21,334 nucleotides of DNA, from positions 1-21,334 of the forward strand of contig JBNGIS010011737.1 in NCBI GenBank assembly GCA_049999725.1, read 5' to 3'. This document shows positions 1 to 9,077 of this stretch, piece after piece. The stretch's first letter is position 1, and each line of letters begins with the position of its first letter. Source of the stretch: Haplomitrium mnioides (taxonomy: Eukaryota > Marchantiophyta > Haplomitriopsida > Calobryales). A model generated the notes under the pieces. That model saw only the letters and a program-made list of their open reading frames with translations, had not been told where the DNA came from and did not search any database. The position numbers and the translations under genes were made by a program.

Positions 1-182
1 CCCTTTCAGACCGTTCACCCGCTTCGAACTTTCCACCGCACCCCGTCAAACTTTTACCTTCTGGGTGCCGAAGCGGCGAAGCGTCCCCCTTTCAGCGTCT
101 GTAGCTCCTTCGTCGGCCGCACCGGCGTTACCTTTGTTTTCCGGCCGTCCTAGTCTCGCTCGCCGATTCGCTGACCTATCGT

Positions 183-522
183 GCTTTCGCCGTGCCCTTC
201 GTTTCCCCCCGCTGGATAGGCGCCATGTCGCCCTTCTGGCTCAGCCTTCTTCCCGTTGGACGGTCTGCGCTGGGTCACCGCTTCGCCACTGATGCAAGTC
301 GTTAGAACCGGTTCGCCAATAAGTCGCCTTTTCGCCTTCACTCATTCTCATTCGATCAGATCAGGGATCAGTCCCCCTTTCGGCTCTTCCTCTGTGCTTC
401 CTCTTTGGCGAATCTGCGCTAGGTCGCCCCTTCGGCTTCTGCGCTTCTCCTCCTCTCGGATCTTTGATAGATCGCCCTTCCGGCACCCTCGCTTTCCTTC
501 GGCCAGGCCCGCGATAGATCGT
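183..522 (-). repeat. Degenerate ~48-bp periodic repeat in the older LTR
   Basis: On the minus strand a GCGAYCTAT/GTGAC-like motif recurs with its first base at about 522, 475, 427, 375, 327, 279, 231 and 183, a spacing of 47-52 bp. Typical members read GCGATCTATC and GCGACCTAGC. Units are strongly diverged between these anchors. The same motif and period occur in both main LTRs, so the array is ancestral to the family. Confidence 0.7.
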
Positions 523-674
523 TGTTTCGGGCCCCTTTCCTTCCTTCCCTGTTGAGTTCCTCGCGGATCCCTCTTAACCGGGTTCCCCACGTCGTAAGAC
601 GGATCGGAACCAAGTTAAGCGGGCTCCCCACTTAGGGAGGCGCCTTTCCGCAAACCCGCGGGCCTCCTGCTGCC

Positions 675-721
675 GCCACGTAGTCCGTGGAATCCCGCAA
701 AGGGCTCTGGAGACGCCACGT
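675..721 (-). promoter_or_regulatory. Two ACGTGGC (ABRE/G-box-type) motifs in the older LTR
   Basis: GCCACGT at 675-681 and 715-721 reads ACGTGGC on the minus strand, the sense of this LTR. The same two motifs, with similar 40-bp spacing, occur at 5187-5193 and 5227-5233 in the main 5' LTR. ACGTGGC is the known core of plant ABRE/bZIP sites. Function here is inference only. Confidence 0.35.
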
Positions 722-762
722 TTCCGTGGAATCTCGTGAGACCCTTCGGGGACTCCACTCTT

Positions 763-862
763 NNNNNNNNNNNNNNNNNNNNNNNNNNNNNNNNNNNNNN
801 NNNNNNNNNNNNNNNNNNNNNNNNNNNNNNNNNNNNNNNNNNNNNNNNNNNNNNNNNNNNNN
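763..862. other. Assembly gap of 100 N
   Basis: Exactly 100 N, the usual placeholder for a gap of unknown size. By homology, the flanks correspond to about 14250 and about 14575 in the main 3' LTR. The true missing sequence is therefore probably nearer 300 bp than 100. Confidence 0.97.
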
Positions 863-1091
863 CCTTCCTGCGGAGTGCCTTCGGGCTTCCTTGTGGTTGA
901 TCCCTTCTTCTTTCTCCTCTCCTTCGTCATGATCCTGTTTCCCTCCCAGGACTCATGCACCATGCTCTTAACAGCTGTTTGAGGTAAATCAACTGTTCCT
1001 GAGGGCCTTCACACTTGCAAAGGGACAATGTGGCCAGTGGTGCTTCTGATTTTGTGAATTCAACTTGAGTGCTCCAAAGCACCGGCTGACA

Positions 1092-3213
1092 GCTGCCAAT
1101 TGCTCTCGCACGTTTGGCACTTGTTGATTGGCTTCATCCAAGTTGAACACAAGCCTTTGCATATTTACATCCATCCTATCCAGAGTTGATGTTTGGACCT
1201 GCTGCACCTTGTCCCACATTTGTTTTAGCCCTGTTGCATCGCAAGCTGATTTCAATAGATCTTCAGAAAATTTGCATTTCTCTCTTCCCAAGGATTCCCT
1301 TTGCCATTCTGCCAACTTCCTTTGCATTGTATTCGCTCGATTTTCCTGGATGGATTTCGATATTTGGAGCGCTTGATACAATGGCCTCCATTCCTTCTCT
1401 TTCTCCTCATGCGCACGCTTCTGTGCCTCCATCCCGAAGAGCTACTGGCTCTTATCTTTTTCTTCGTAAAGCTCTTTTTCAACCTTAGAGAATTTCTCCT
1501 CCTGGAAGACACTCTCTTCCCTATGCTTCAACAAAGCTTCCAACCCTGCAACTCGCTTTTGCAAGTCTCCACTTGAGCCACTTCCTTTAAATCCCTCTGC
1601 TTCTCTCTTTGCAGTTGCGCCAAGGACTTCCAAAGAATTTTAGAAGTCTCCATTTCCTCTTTGATCGCTTCCTCCAATCGACCCTCGTTGATTTTAATCT
1701 TCTACTTTAACAATTGGTAGGTACTCACCCAGTTTTCAGACTCAGTATCATATTCTTGCTTGATTATTTTTGCTTTCTTCTCAATAGCCAAAGGCTCTTC
1801 CGACGACTCCTCCGAAGCCGTTTTCAGGCTTTCTTCTACCTCACTTTTTTCTTCATTTTCTTCCTCCACTTGGCATACACCTGCAGTGTCTACTTGCTCC
1901 TCCATTGGACTCAATATTAGCTGTAAACGAGCCTCCCCCGATCTCATATTACGTACCTCCAAAAGCACTACATCGGGCTCCTGTTCTTCGGCCTCTGGAA
2001 TTGCCATTGAGCTTGCCATGGAATCCCTTCTAGGATCCAAACTTGGACCCGCTCTATCTCCCTTTCTCTGGGCCTCTTGCTGGGCATCAAATTCCTCCAG
2101 TGTTCTGCCTCAATATGCACTTCCTTCATCCAAATCAATCATATCGATGGCTCGCCCCTCTCCTCGCTTTCGACATGCTAAGGGGTATACTCCGATCTCT
2201 TCAGGCACCTTCGCTGCGCCTCTTGCTTGACTCGCCTTGGCCACCCAGACTTCCTTCAAGTTGGTTCGGGCTCTCTTCTGCAGTTTCGGATCCAGTGAAT
2301 CGGAAATCCGAATTTCCACTTTCTCTCTCGGAATTGGATCGATAGAGGGCATCTTCTATGGTTTTCTTCCAGATTTGCTTGGGACTCCATCCGTCCAAAA
2401 TGTCTCTTCTGAAATTGTCCTCTGGTCCCTTGCCAGGAAGTCCCGCTCTTCTGAAGTACAAACTCTGTTAGCTTCCATATGATGAAGAATGAATGTCGCA
2501 TACTAGATGACCAGACTCTTTCCCCAGCTGATCCGAAAATAGGTAAGGATCATGTTGTAAATAAACTAGGCTATCCCCTTGGTGTGCCCTCTCCATGCGT
2601 TCAACAAAACAAAGAGATCGGTCTTCGTAACGTATCTGGGCTTCGGCTAAAAAAGAATTGTACCAAAGACTTGCACAAATTCTTGCAACAAGGGATTAGT
2701 TATTTCTTGGATCCTGAAACCATCATTGGTTACAGAGGGATTGGGACACAGATAGGCAAGATGCCCATCCTGCTTTAATTTCACTTCTGGGTTATCAGTC
2801 TCAGGAAGTTGGTAAATTTTCCTTACCGCTTCTTCGTTATAATGCACAAATTCCCCTTGGAAGGAGAACACCAATTCTCCATTGACTACTTCCACTCTCC
2901 TAAAGTTCCCCTGGTTGATCATTCTTCTCAAGTTATGATCCCAGATCCTTCCCGCAAAGGTCCAAAGCCCTCGGCTCCTAAGAACCTTCCTCAAGTCATA
3001 GGAAATTGCCAGAATGTGGGACTCTTCACCGGCCCCGTAGGCACAAACTTTCCATCGCCCTTCATCTCCTTGGCATTCATCTCCTTTGCAATCAGAATTA
3101 CTTCAACAAGAATTCTTTCAGTCTCCGCTGAAACAGCTGATTCGAATAGGAAACGCTTCCGTTCGGATCTCCTAGTAGCAACTCGTCCTCCTCTGGCTCG
3201 CGACGCTCTCTAA
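1092..3213 (-). pseudogene. Decayed gene with globular block, acidic region and coiled coil; mobile-element-associated type
   Basis: Several minus-strand open segments follow one another in a sensible order but in shifting frames. Segment 3213-2995 is broken by stops. Segment 2994-2647 is open for 115 codons and holds the most protein-like block, with GEFVHYNEEAVRKIYQLP near its middle. Segments 2461-2201 and 2352-2110 overlap in two frames. Segment 2040-1702 is rich in Glu and Ser. Segments 1633-1442 and 1432-1092 are charged and heptad-like, consistent with a coiled coil. The 1432 reading frame runs on 34 codons into the older LTR before its stop at 989. The globular block resembles the 'putative plant transposon protein' type domain found in plant repeats (my recognition, not searched). 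Stops and at least three frameshifts make it a pseudogene. A host gene is possible but less likely. Confidence 0.5.
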
Positions 3214-4580
3214 GATCTCCTTGGCATGGCTTCCTTGTTTGAAAAAAATGAACATTTCAAACTTCGAGGAAACCGTTTAACAACCCCTTCTCATAATACC
3301 AGCAGACGGCGCTCTCTCGAATCTGACATCGGACACTTATCCGACCGTTGGACCTTCCGAAAGCCATTTCGGACTTTCTTCCGATTCTGCACTTCGGTTC
3401 TGTTCCTGAAATGCCCTTCGGATTCGAATATTCACTAATCCGAAGAACTTTTTGCCGATCTGACATCCAATTTTGACTTCTCATCTTTCAGAGACTCCCA
3501 ATGATAGAATTTTCCCCAAATTTCTCTTCTATGAAGCTCTCTGCAAGCTCTTTTTTGTTTTAAATTCTTCCAAATAGGCTTATTTTCATATATTCTTACA
3601 GAACTCTGCGTCACAACTACTAACACTCAGGTTACTTACTGATGTTCCTCTTAGACGTCCCCAAAAACAGAACACACAACAATTCTAACAAACGGATAAA
3701 ACATGGTACTCATGCACAAAATACATAACGACAAATATTTTTACTTTTCTGTCACCTTAGCTACCAGCCACCGGAGCCACCTTGGGTAAGAGGTTCTTGA
3801 AGTCGTGCACCAGCTAGCACCCTTGTAACCTCCTCGTCAAATAACCAACGTCAATTGTACCCTTTCTCTTTTTTCTCCAATCGCTCATCCCTTCATCACC
3901 CTACCCTTGATGAGCCCCTTGGACTACTTTGAGAATCCTCAATAAAAATTCCTCTTTTTTTTCTCTACGTCCCTCGTCAACCACTATTCGCCCTCTTAGC
4001 CTTCATTTTTCCTCCTTCTTTACTTCCCTCCTACTAATATCCAATCACCATGCTAACTCTGACCTTTAAGTTTCTTCTCTACCAGATTTCAGATGTATAC
4101 CCTTTTCTCCAGCGCCTCAAAAAACCTTGTATGTTACCGTACTCCTTGGTTAATGAACTCCACCTTGGTGTAGATATTATTTTACCCCCACTCACCTCTG
4201 CCTTCCCCAACGGTCTTTTTTATTTTCGCAATTTGAATGGTTAACCTCCACCACCCCGTGTCTCCGGTTCCGGTTCTCTATCGCAAAGGATTTCTCTCTT
4301 CCCGCAGCTTCACTGATCCTCCCAACTCTCATGGAATTTTCACCCATCTCTGCTCATGGAACGTACGATCACCGAGGCCCGTTTTGCACGTTTCGAACAA
4401 CACGACAACCTTCATGTGAACTCCACGGTATCCTCCTTCAAACTGTGTTTGTCACCTTGATTTCTCCTAGAAGACCACTCGAGGCAACTCCGCCGATTCT
4501 TATGCAGCTCAGGAGGTCTATTGGATTACATTCCCGATGCTGCATGATCACCTACAACTTTATTACTTATTTCTTCCTTC
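3214..4580. other. No gene recognised; pyrimidine-rich spacer
   Basis: Short open stretches here (for example 3257-3484 on the minus strand, 4050-4244 and 4331-4693 on the plus strand) have no recognisable motif, and their frames are not conserved across neighbours. Two features stand out. One is a cluster of TCCGAA/TTCGGA-type hexamers at about 3335-3445. The other is a long bias to C and T on the + strand from about 3840 to 4330. This is the sequence into which the main element inserted. Confidence 0.5.
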
Positions 4581-4585
4581 ACCAG
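4581..4585. repeat. Left target-site duplication (ACCAG)
   Basis: ACCAG lies immediately before the TGTCA start of the 5' LTR. It is repeated exactly at 18529-18533, directly after the TGACA end of the 3' LTR. A 5-bp duplication is normal for Ty3/gypsy integrases and fixes both element ends to the base. Confidence 0.95.
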
Positions 4586-5186
4586 TGTCAGCTAGCAATT
4601 TGGGTCATTAAAGCAGAATTCAGGAAATCGGAAGCAACATTGACACAATGTCCCCTTTGCAAGTGTGAAGACGCCTTGGGAGCAATGGATTGATCTCAAT
4701 CAACTAGTAAAAGCAGGGCGCATGAATCCTTGGAGGAAAACGGGTTCATGGTGGAAGAGAGAGAAGGAGGCAGTGATCGCCAGCCAGGGGAAAGGTACCA
4801 CTACAAAATCCGTAGTGGGCAATTGAGAACCCGTAGACCTCACGGGGATGCGGGGATCGACGCTGAGTGAGAAGGAAGGGAACGCCCGCCTAAGGCGAAG
4901 CGATCGCAGGGGGAGAACGGATCTACAACGCATCATTTGAAGGCACTCAGAGGAGAGAGAGAGGTTGCGAACACTGCTTGCAGCCTACCAAGCATCAGAA
5001 AGCAAGGATCAGGGGAGAAAAGAGGAGTCGGGATCGTCGCAATGGCAAGCTAGGCCATGGAAGGGGGACGCCTCGAACCCGCAAGCAAGAGCGCGCTCTA
5101 CAAGGGCCGATCGACATTTTCCTTTGAATCCGTGGATCCTAGCGGAAACGTGGAGTTCTCTAAAGGCCCCGCGAGATTCCACGGAA

Positions 5187-5233
5187 ACGTGGCATCTCCG
5201 GAGCACTTTGCCAGATTCCACGGATGACGTGGC
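5187..5233 (+). promoter_or_regulatory. Pair of ACGTGGC motifs in 5' LTR (ABRE/G-box type)
   Basis: ACGTGGC occurs at 5187-5193 and 5227-5233; the second sits in TGACGTGGCGG. Two more lie at 7096-7102 and 7210-7216. Equivalent 3' LTR copies are at 14622-14628, 16560-16566 and 16672-16678. The counterpart of 5227 has decayed to ACATGGC by a CpG transition. ACGTGGC is a known plant bZIP (ABRE) core, but enhancer activity here is inferred. Confidence 0.4.
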
Positions 5234-5417
5234 GGCTCTAGGGAGCCCGAGGACCTTCACGGGAAGTGGCGGGGCCCAATAAAGCTTAACGGGAATTCAC
5301 CTCCCTAAGTGGGGATCCCGGTTAAGGGGGTTCCGATCCGTCTTCCGACGTGAGGAACCCGCTTAACAAGGATCCGATGAGAGTCCAACTGGGGAGCAAG
5401 GGGGAAGACCCGAAAGG

Positions 5418-5900
5418 GCAATATATTGTAGGTCCGGTCAAAGGAGAACCGACGAGTGCCGAAGAGGTGATCTATCAACGATCCAACTAGGGAAGAACCG
5501 TGGAAGTCGTAGGGGTGACTTAGTGGAGATCCGACAGGAGGAAAAGCAAAGGAGAGCCGAAAGGGGGATGAATCACTGGACGGTCAGACAAAGAGCGAGT
5601 AGAGGCAAAAAGGCGACCTATCGACGAACCGGTCAGACGAAGAGCAACAGTGCTAAAACGGCGATCCATCGCGAACCGTCCAACGGGAAGAAGGATGAGC
5701 CAGAAGGGCGATATGTCGTCGATCCATTTGGGGAAGAAGAAGGATGCACCGCAAAGGCAATTTATCGAAGAACCGGAGAGCTGGATGGAGTCGGCCGGAA
5801 AAACGACTTAGTGCAGATCCGACCGGTGGGGGAGCAAGCGACGCCAAAAGGGTGATCCTTCGTAGATTTGGCAAGACTAAGTAAGAAAGTTCGACGGAGT
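5418..5900 (+). repeat. ~48-bp periodic sub-repeat within 864-bp unit, copy 1
   Basis: A GYGAYNTATC-like anchor recurs at 5418, 5467, 5515, about 5565, 5613, 5661, 5708, 5757, 5803 and 5852, with steps of 46-50 bp. Each unit tends to run anchor, then GATCCG-like, then an A/G-rich stretch ending in GAAGGG or GAAAGG. The series recurs offset by 865 bp in copy 2 (6283-6717) and is paralleled in the older LTR. Confidence 0.75.
5523..5855 (+). other. Open stretch with 16-residue periodicity inside LTR repeat; probably not a gene
   Basis: This 110-codon open frame follows the 48-bp repeat, so its translation is periodic every 16 residues, with K-A-I-Y-R-R or N-D-L-V-Q-I-R at matching positions. 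It is very basic and has no known domain. A 48-bp unit is a multiple of three, so a stop-free frame in one unit carries through the array without any selection. The matching frame in copy 2 is interrupted (open only at 6523-6720). I list it only because the open repeat is visible. It is most likely non-coding. Confidence 0.2.
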
Positions 5901-6084
5901 ACGGCCGCGGCATCCAAAAGTTTGACAGAGGGGCGGATGGTTCAAAGGGGCCTTGTAGTTCCTATATCAAGCTTTTGGAAAACTTAGCAAATGTAGTCTC
6001 GGGCGTGCGTATTGTTCTTGCGACGAGGGAATTATGAAATGACGACATTTCCACAAGTTCTTACTCGGCGAGGAGGAGTTCTAC

Positions 6085-6947
6085 GGATGACATGGTGGCT
6101 CTAGGGAGCCCGAGGACCTTCACGAGAAGTGGCGGGGCCTAGTAAAGCTTAGCGGGAATTCGCCTCCTTAAGTGGGGGGATCTCAGTTAAGGGGGTTCCG
6201 ATCTGTCTTTCGATGTGGGGGACCCGCTTAACATGGATCCGATGAGAGTCCAACCGGAGAGCAAGGGGGAAGACCCGAAAAGGCAATATATCATGGGTCC
6301 GATCAAAGGAGAACCGACGAGTGCCGAAGAGGTGATCTATCAACGATCCGACCAAGGAAGAACCATGGAAGCCGAAGGGGTGACTTAGTGGAGATCCGAT
6401 AGGAGGAAAAGCAAAGGAGAGCCGAAAGAGGGACGAATCACCAGACAGTCAGACGAAGAGCGAGTAGAGGAAAAAAGGCGACCTATCAACGATCTAGTCA
6501 AACGAACAGCAGCAATGCTGAAATGGTGATCCATCGCGAACCGTCCAACGGGAAGAAGGATGAGCCAGAAGGGCGATATGTCGCCGATCAAATTGGGGAA
6601 GAAGAAGGATACACCGCAAAGGCGATTTATCGAAGAACTAGGGAGCCAGATGGAGTCGGATGGAAAAACAACTTAACGCAGATCCGACCGGTGGGGGAGC
6701 AAGCGACTATCAAAGGATGATTCTTTGCAGATTCGGCAAGACCAAGTAAGAAAGTTTGTTGGGGTACGGCCGCGACATCGGAAGTTTGACAGAAGAGCGG
6801 ATGGTTCAAAGGGGCCTTGTAGTTCCTATATCAAGCTTTTGGAAAACTTAATGAAGGGAGTCTCGGGCAGGCGTATTGTTCTTATGACGAGGGAATTTCG
6901 AAACGACGACATTTCTACAAATTCTTACTCGGCGAGGAGGAGTTCTG
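6085..6947 (+). repeat. Tandem ~864-bp unit, copy 2 (5' LTR)
   Basis: It begins GGATGACATGGTGGCTC and runs to the next related junction, CGGATGGTGCAGCGAGCG, near 6948. It carries the CTATATCAAGCTTTTGG segment seen at the end of copy 1. Differences from copy 1 are mostly transitions. Confidence 0.88.
6283..6764 (+). repeat. ~48-bp periodic sub-repeat within 864-bp unit, copy 2
   Basis: Anchors fall at 6283, 6332, 6380, about 6430, 6478, 6526, 6573, 6622, 6668 and 6717. As 864 equals 18 x 48, the larger unit may itself have grown from the smaller one, though I could trace the rhythm through only about ten steps. Confidence 0.75.
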
Positions 6948-7022
6948 CGGATGGTGCAGCGAGCGCAAGGAGCCCGCTGAAGCTAGTGGAAACGTGGGCG
7001 AATGAGATGGTTCCGCGGGTAA

Positions 7023-7250
7023 ACTTCGGAAGAAGGGTCAGCCCGATGGTCCACTACCCCTTTGTGGGGCGGTGTCGGATGGCACTCTTCGGAGGACGTG
7101 GCGCCCTGAGAAGCTTGGAGGGAATTCCGTGGGTCAACTTCGGAAGAAGGTCAGCCCGATGGTTCGCCTACCCCTTTGCGGGGCGGCGTCGGATGGCGCC
7201 CTTCGGATGACGTGGCGACAACAAAAGCTCTGGGTAAGTCAAAGGACACG
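7023..7250 (+). repeat. Two tandem ~114-bp units plus a diverged third (5' LTR)
   Basis: ACTTCGGAAGAAGG starts at 7023 and again at 7137. Each is followed by TCAGCCCGATGG, CCTTTGYGGGGCGG and GGAYGACGTGGCG. A weaker third version lies at about 7300-7372 (GTCAGCGTGGCGG then TTTGCGGGGCGGCG then GGATGACGTGTCG). The 3' LTR holds the same series. Confidence 0.85.
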
Positions 7251-8557
7251 CTGCATCAAGAGGGAGTCCATTGCGACTCGGATCAACCACGGGGAAAGGG
7301 GTCAGCGTGGCGGACTGTCTGCCTCTTTGCGGGGCGGCGTCGAACGGCGGGGCCTTGGATGACGTGTCGCTCGCAAGAGTTCTGCAGGATATTCGTGCGA
7401 ATTCTCAAAGATTCCGTGGGTTAGGGTCCGCGGAGCGCTTTGGAACTTTGTTCCGCGGAAACCTTCGGACTTGGTTCCGAGGGAATCTGCGGAATCTCGA
7501 CCCGCAAGATTCCTTGAAATCCCTATAGAGTGACCGTTGTACTTGGCGCTTCTCGACCAATCGACGGGACACGCTGCGCGACCTGCTTTCTCATTGCAAC
7601 GGGATTAACTACCTCACAAGACACGCATCATCACCTCCTATTCCTAGCCTAACGGGAATAACAACCATCTTCCGAATGGGCTCGGGGCGATCAACGCTTG
7701 CGAGGGGTATACATTGAGGGATCCTGATTTTGATCAGGTTGATGCACGGGCAATCTAAGAGCGCGATAGCGACCTCAAGACAGGGAAATCGCAATAAGGT
7801 AAGGTAGGAGGGAGAATTCGGTGAGGAGCGACGTGAAGCGGGTGAACTAGCTCGGGGGGCAAACGGTGGCTCGGAGGTGGACTGGAGGGGCGTCGAGAAT
7901 TGTTGAGTGAGGAGCTCAGGAGGCTAGAGAGATCCAGGTGAACTCGTTTCCGTGAGTAGACCAGGGCGGAGGTGGATCGATACAGAAGCTTGAAGGGATT
8001 CTTACCTGTTGAGATCTTGGGGGAGGCTGCCAAGTGAGGAGCTTGGAGTTGTCCTTGCATTCCTTATGCAAGAACATCAACCTAGACTGTTCGGAGTACA
8101 CTCTGGTGTAATTCTTCGAGTGGAGCTGAGAGGGGGAGGGGGGAGGGGAGGCTACGTTAGTGCCTGCGCACTGTGGAGGAGGACCCGTTGAGGCTCGGGG
8201 TGGAGTGGGCTACCTGCAATTGGGAATTCTGTCTTCCAAAGGTGGAAGCCAAAGAAATCCTCTTCCTATCTTGAGGAAGCAAAAGCAGCGAGGGAAGTTA
8301 AAAAACTATCTGGAGAGAAGGGTGTGTGGGTAGCTGTTGGGTTGAAGGCTGGAAGGCAGCCAAGGATTCATAAGGGAAGTATCAGTTGGTGGATCTATCC
8401 AGAGGGCCTTCAAGGACTCTGTTTCTAATTGTAGTACATAATGTATATGTGTTTGTGTAGTTGTGTATAGTTAGATTCACATTCTGCATTTGTGTTCTAG
8501 AGGCATATTAGATTAGAAGACATCAGGACAGTTGAGCAGACCCTGGGAACAGCCTTG

Positions 8558-8713
8558 GAGGGGGAGTCCAATCTCTTGACCCCAGTTCTAATATCTTGGA
8601 GGTGAATGCTCTTTGTTCCTGATCCTGTTGCATATAGTAGGAATTAGTTCATCTTAGGATAGTTAGGAAAACAACTGTATCAGTTCTGTGACAACTCTGA
8701 GAGGGGGAGTCCA
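8558..8713 (+). repeat. Pair of 13-bp polypurine-like direct repeats in the LTR
   Basis: GAGGGGGAGTCCA occurs exactly at 8558-8570 and 8701-8713, each followed closely by TCTCTTG or its like. Both have counterparts in the 3' LTR near 18019 and 18160. They resemble the element's own polypurine tract (GAAGGGGGAG at 14002-14011). Confidence 0.6.
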
Positions 8714-9077
8714 GTTCTCTTGTATTGTTCATTGGTGCAACTCACAAGCACATTTCTACCCCATAACACAAATAAGGTGGCAGGGTCTCAATCATTGAGC
8801 CTTTGGAAGAAAGTGGAATAATTACACAAAACACAACTGGGGGGATTATGAATGTGGACTTGGGGGTGTATGAAATACTGACTTGAGTGCAAGCTAAAGA
8901 GAGTGAGTGGTGAATATAAGGCCTGTAAGGAAAGGGAGAACTCTTAAGGCCTCAAAGTGTTAACTAGCAAGGGGCCATCTCAGAAAAGAATCTGAAAGCC
9001 ATGAATCTGTCCTCCCTTGATTCCAAAGAGGTAATTGGAAAGGTTAAGCCTTGGAACAGGAGAGTGACATGAATTTT

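Larger units (their letters stand above)
1..1091 (-). repeat. 5' portion of an older, related gypsy LTR (truncated by window edge)
   Basis: Read on the minus strand from 1091 leftwards, the sequence begins TGTCAG and follows the start of the main element's LTRs. Shared stretches include TTTGCAAGTGTGAAG (near 1010-1024), the block around GGATCATG, the GATTCCACGGAAACGTGGCG-like block near 710-735, the CCCTAAGTGGGG block near 630-645 and the GTCCAACGGGAAGAAGG block near 250-266. It is clearly more diverged from either main LTR than they are from each other, so it belongs to an older insertion or a sister subfamily. No polypurine tract precedes it on the minus strand (the bases just upstream read GAGCAATTGGCAGC). 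This favours a 5' LTR or solo LTR over a 3' LTR. The far end lies outside the window. Confidence 0.85.
5222..6084 (+). repeat. Tandem ~864-bp unit, copy 1 (5' LTR)
   Basis: It starts at GGATGACGTGGCGGCTC and is followed directly by copy 2 starting at 6085. Matching landmarks keep a constant offset of 863-865 bp, for example GGATGA at 5222 and 6085, and GATCCATCGCGAACC at 5663 and 6528. The same two-unit arrangement occurs in the 3' LTR, so it existed before this insertion. Confidence 0.9.
4586..9069 (+). repeat. 5' LTR (4484 bp)
   Basis: It begins TGTCA and ends TGACA, a perfect 5-bp inverted end pair, and aligns along its length with 14015-18528. Two compartments are visible. About 4800-7600 is GC- and CpG-rich and made of tandem repeats. 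About 8400-9069 is more AT-rich, with TG-rich stretches such as 8443-8470. The R and U5 borders cannot be set from sequence alone. LTRs of about 4.5 kb are far longer than the few hundred to 2 kb common in plant gypsy elements. Short open stretches inside it are shadows of the repeats. Confidence 0.95.

Noticed and set aside
1760-2230. 156-codon open frame on the + strand
   Set aside because: It is the complement of the Glu/Ser-rich minus-strand segment; acidic GAA/GAG codons leave the opposite strand Ser/Phe-rich and free of stops.
4237-4693. Possible host exon upstream of the insertion (open frames at 4237-4419 and 4331-4693)
   Set aside because: The second runs into the 5' LTR. No domain, splice pattern or consistent frame is seen on both sides of the insertion.
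5418-6764. CRISPR-like array from the regular ~48-bp spacing
   Set aside because: Units are degenerate along their whole length, with no identical repeats alternating with unique spacers. The setting is a plant LTR.
6725-7210. 161-codon open frame in the 5' LTR
   Set aside because: It lies over the tandem repeats, is not open in the matching 3' LTR, and has composition driven by GC-rich repeats.
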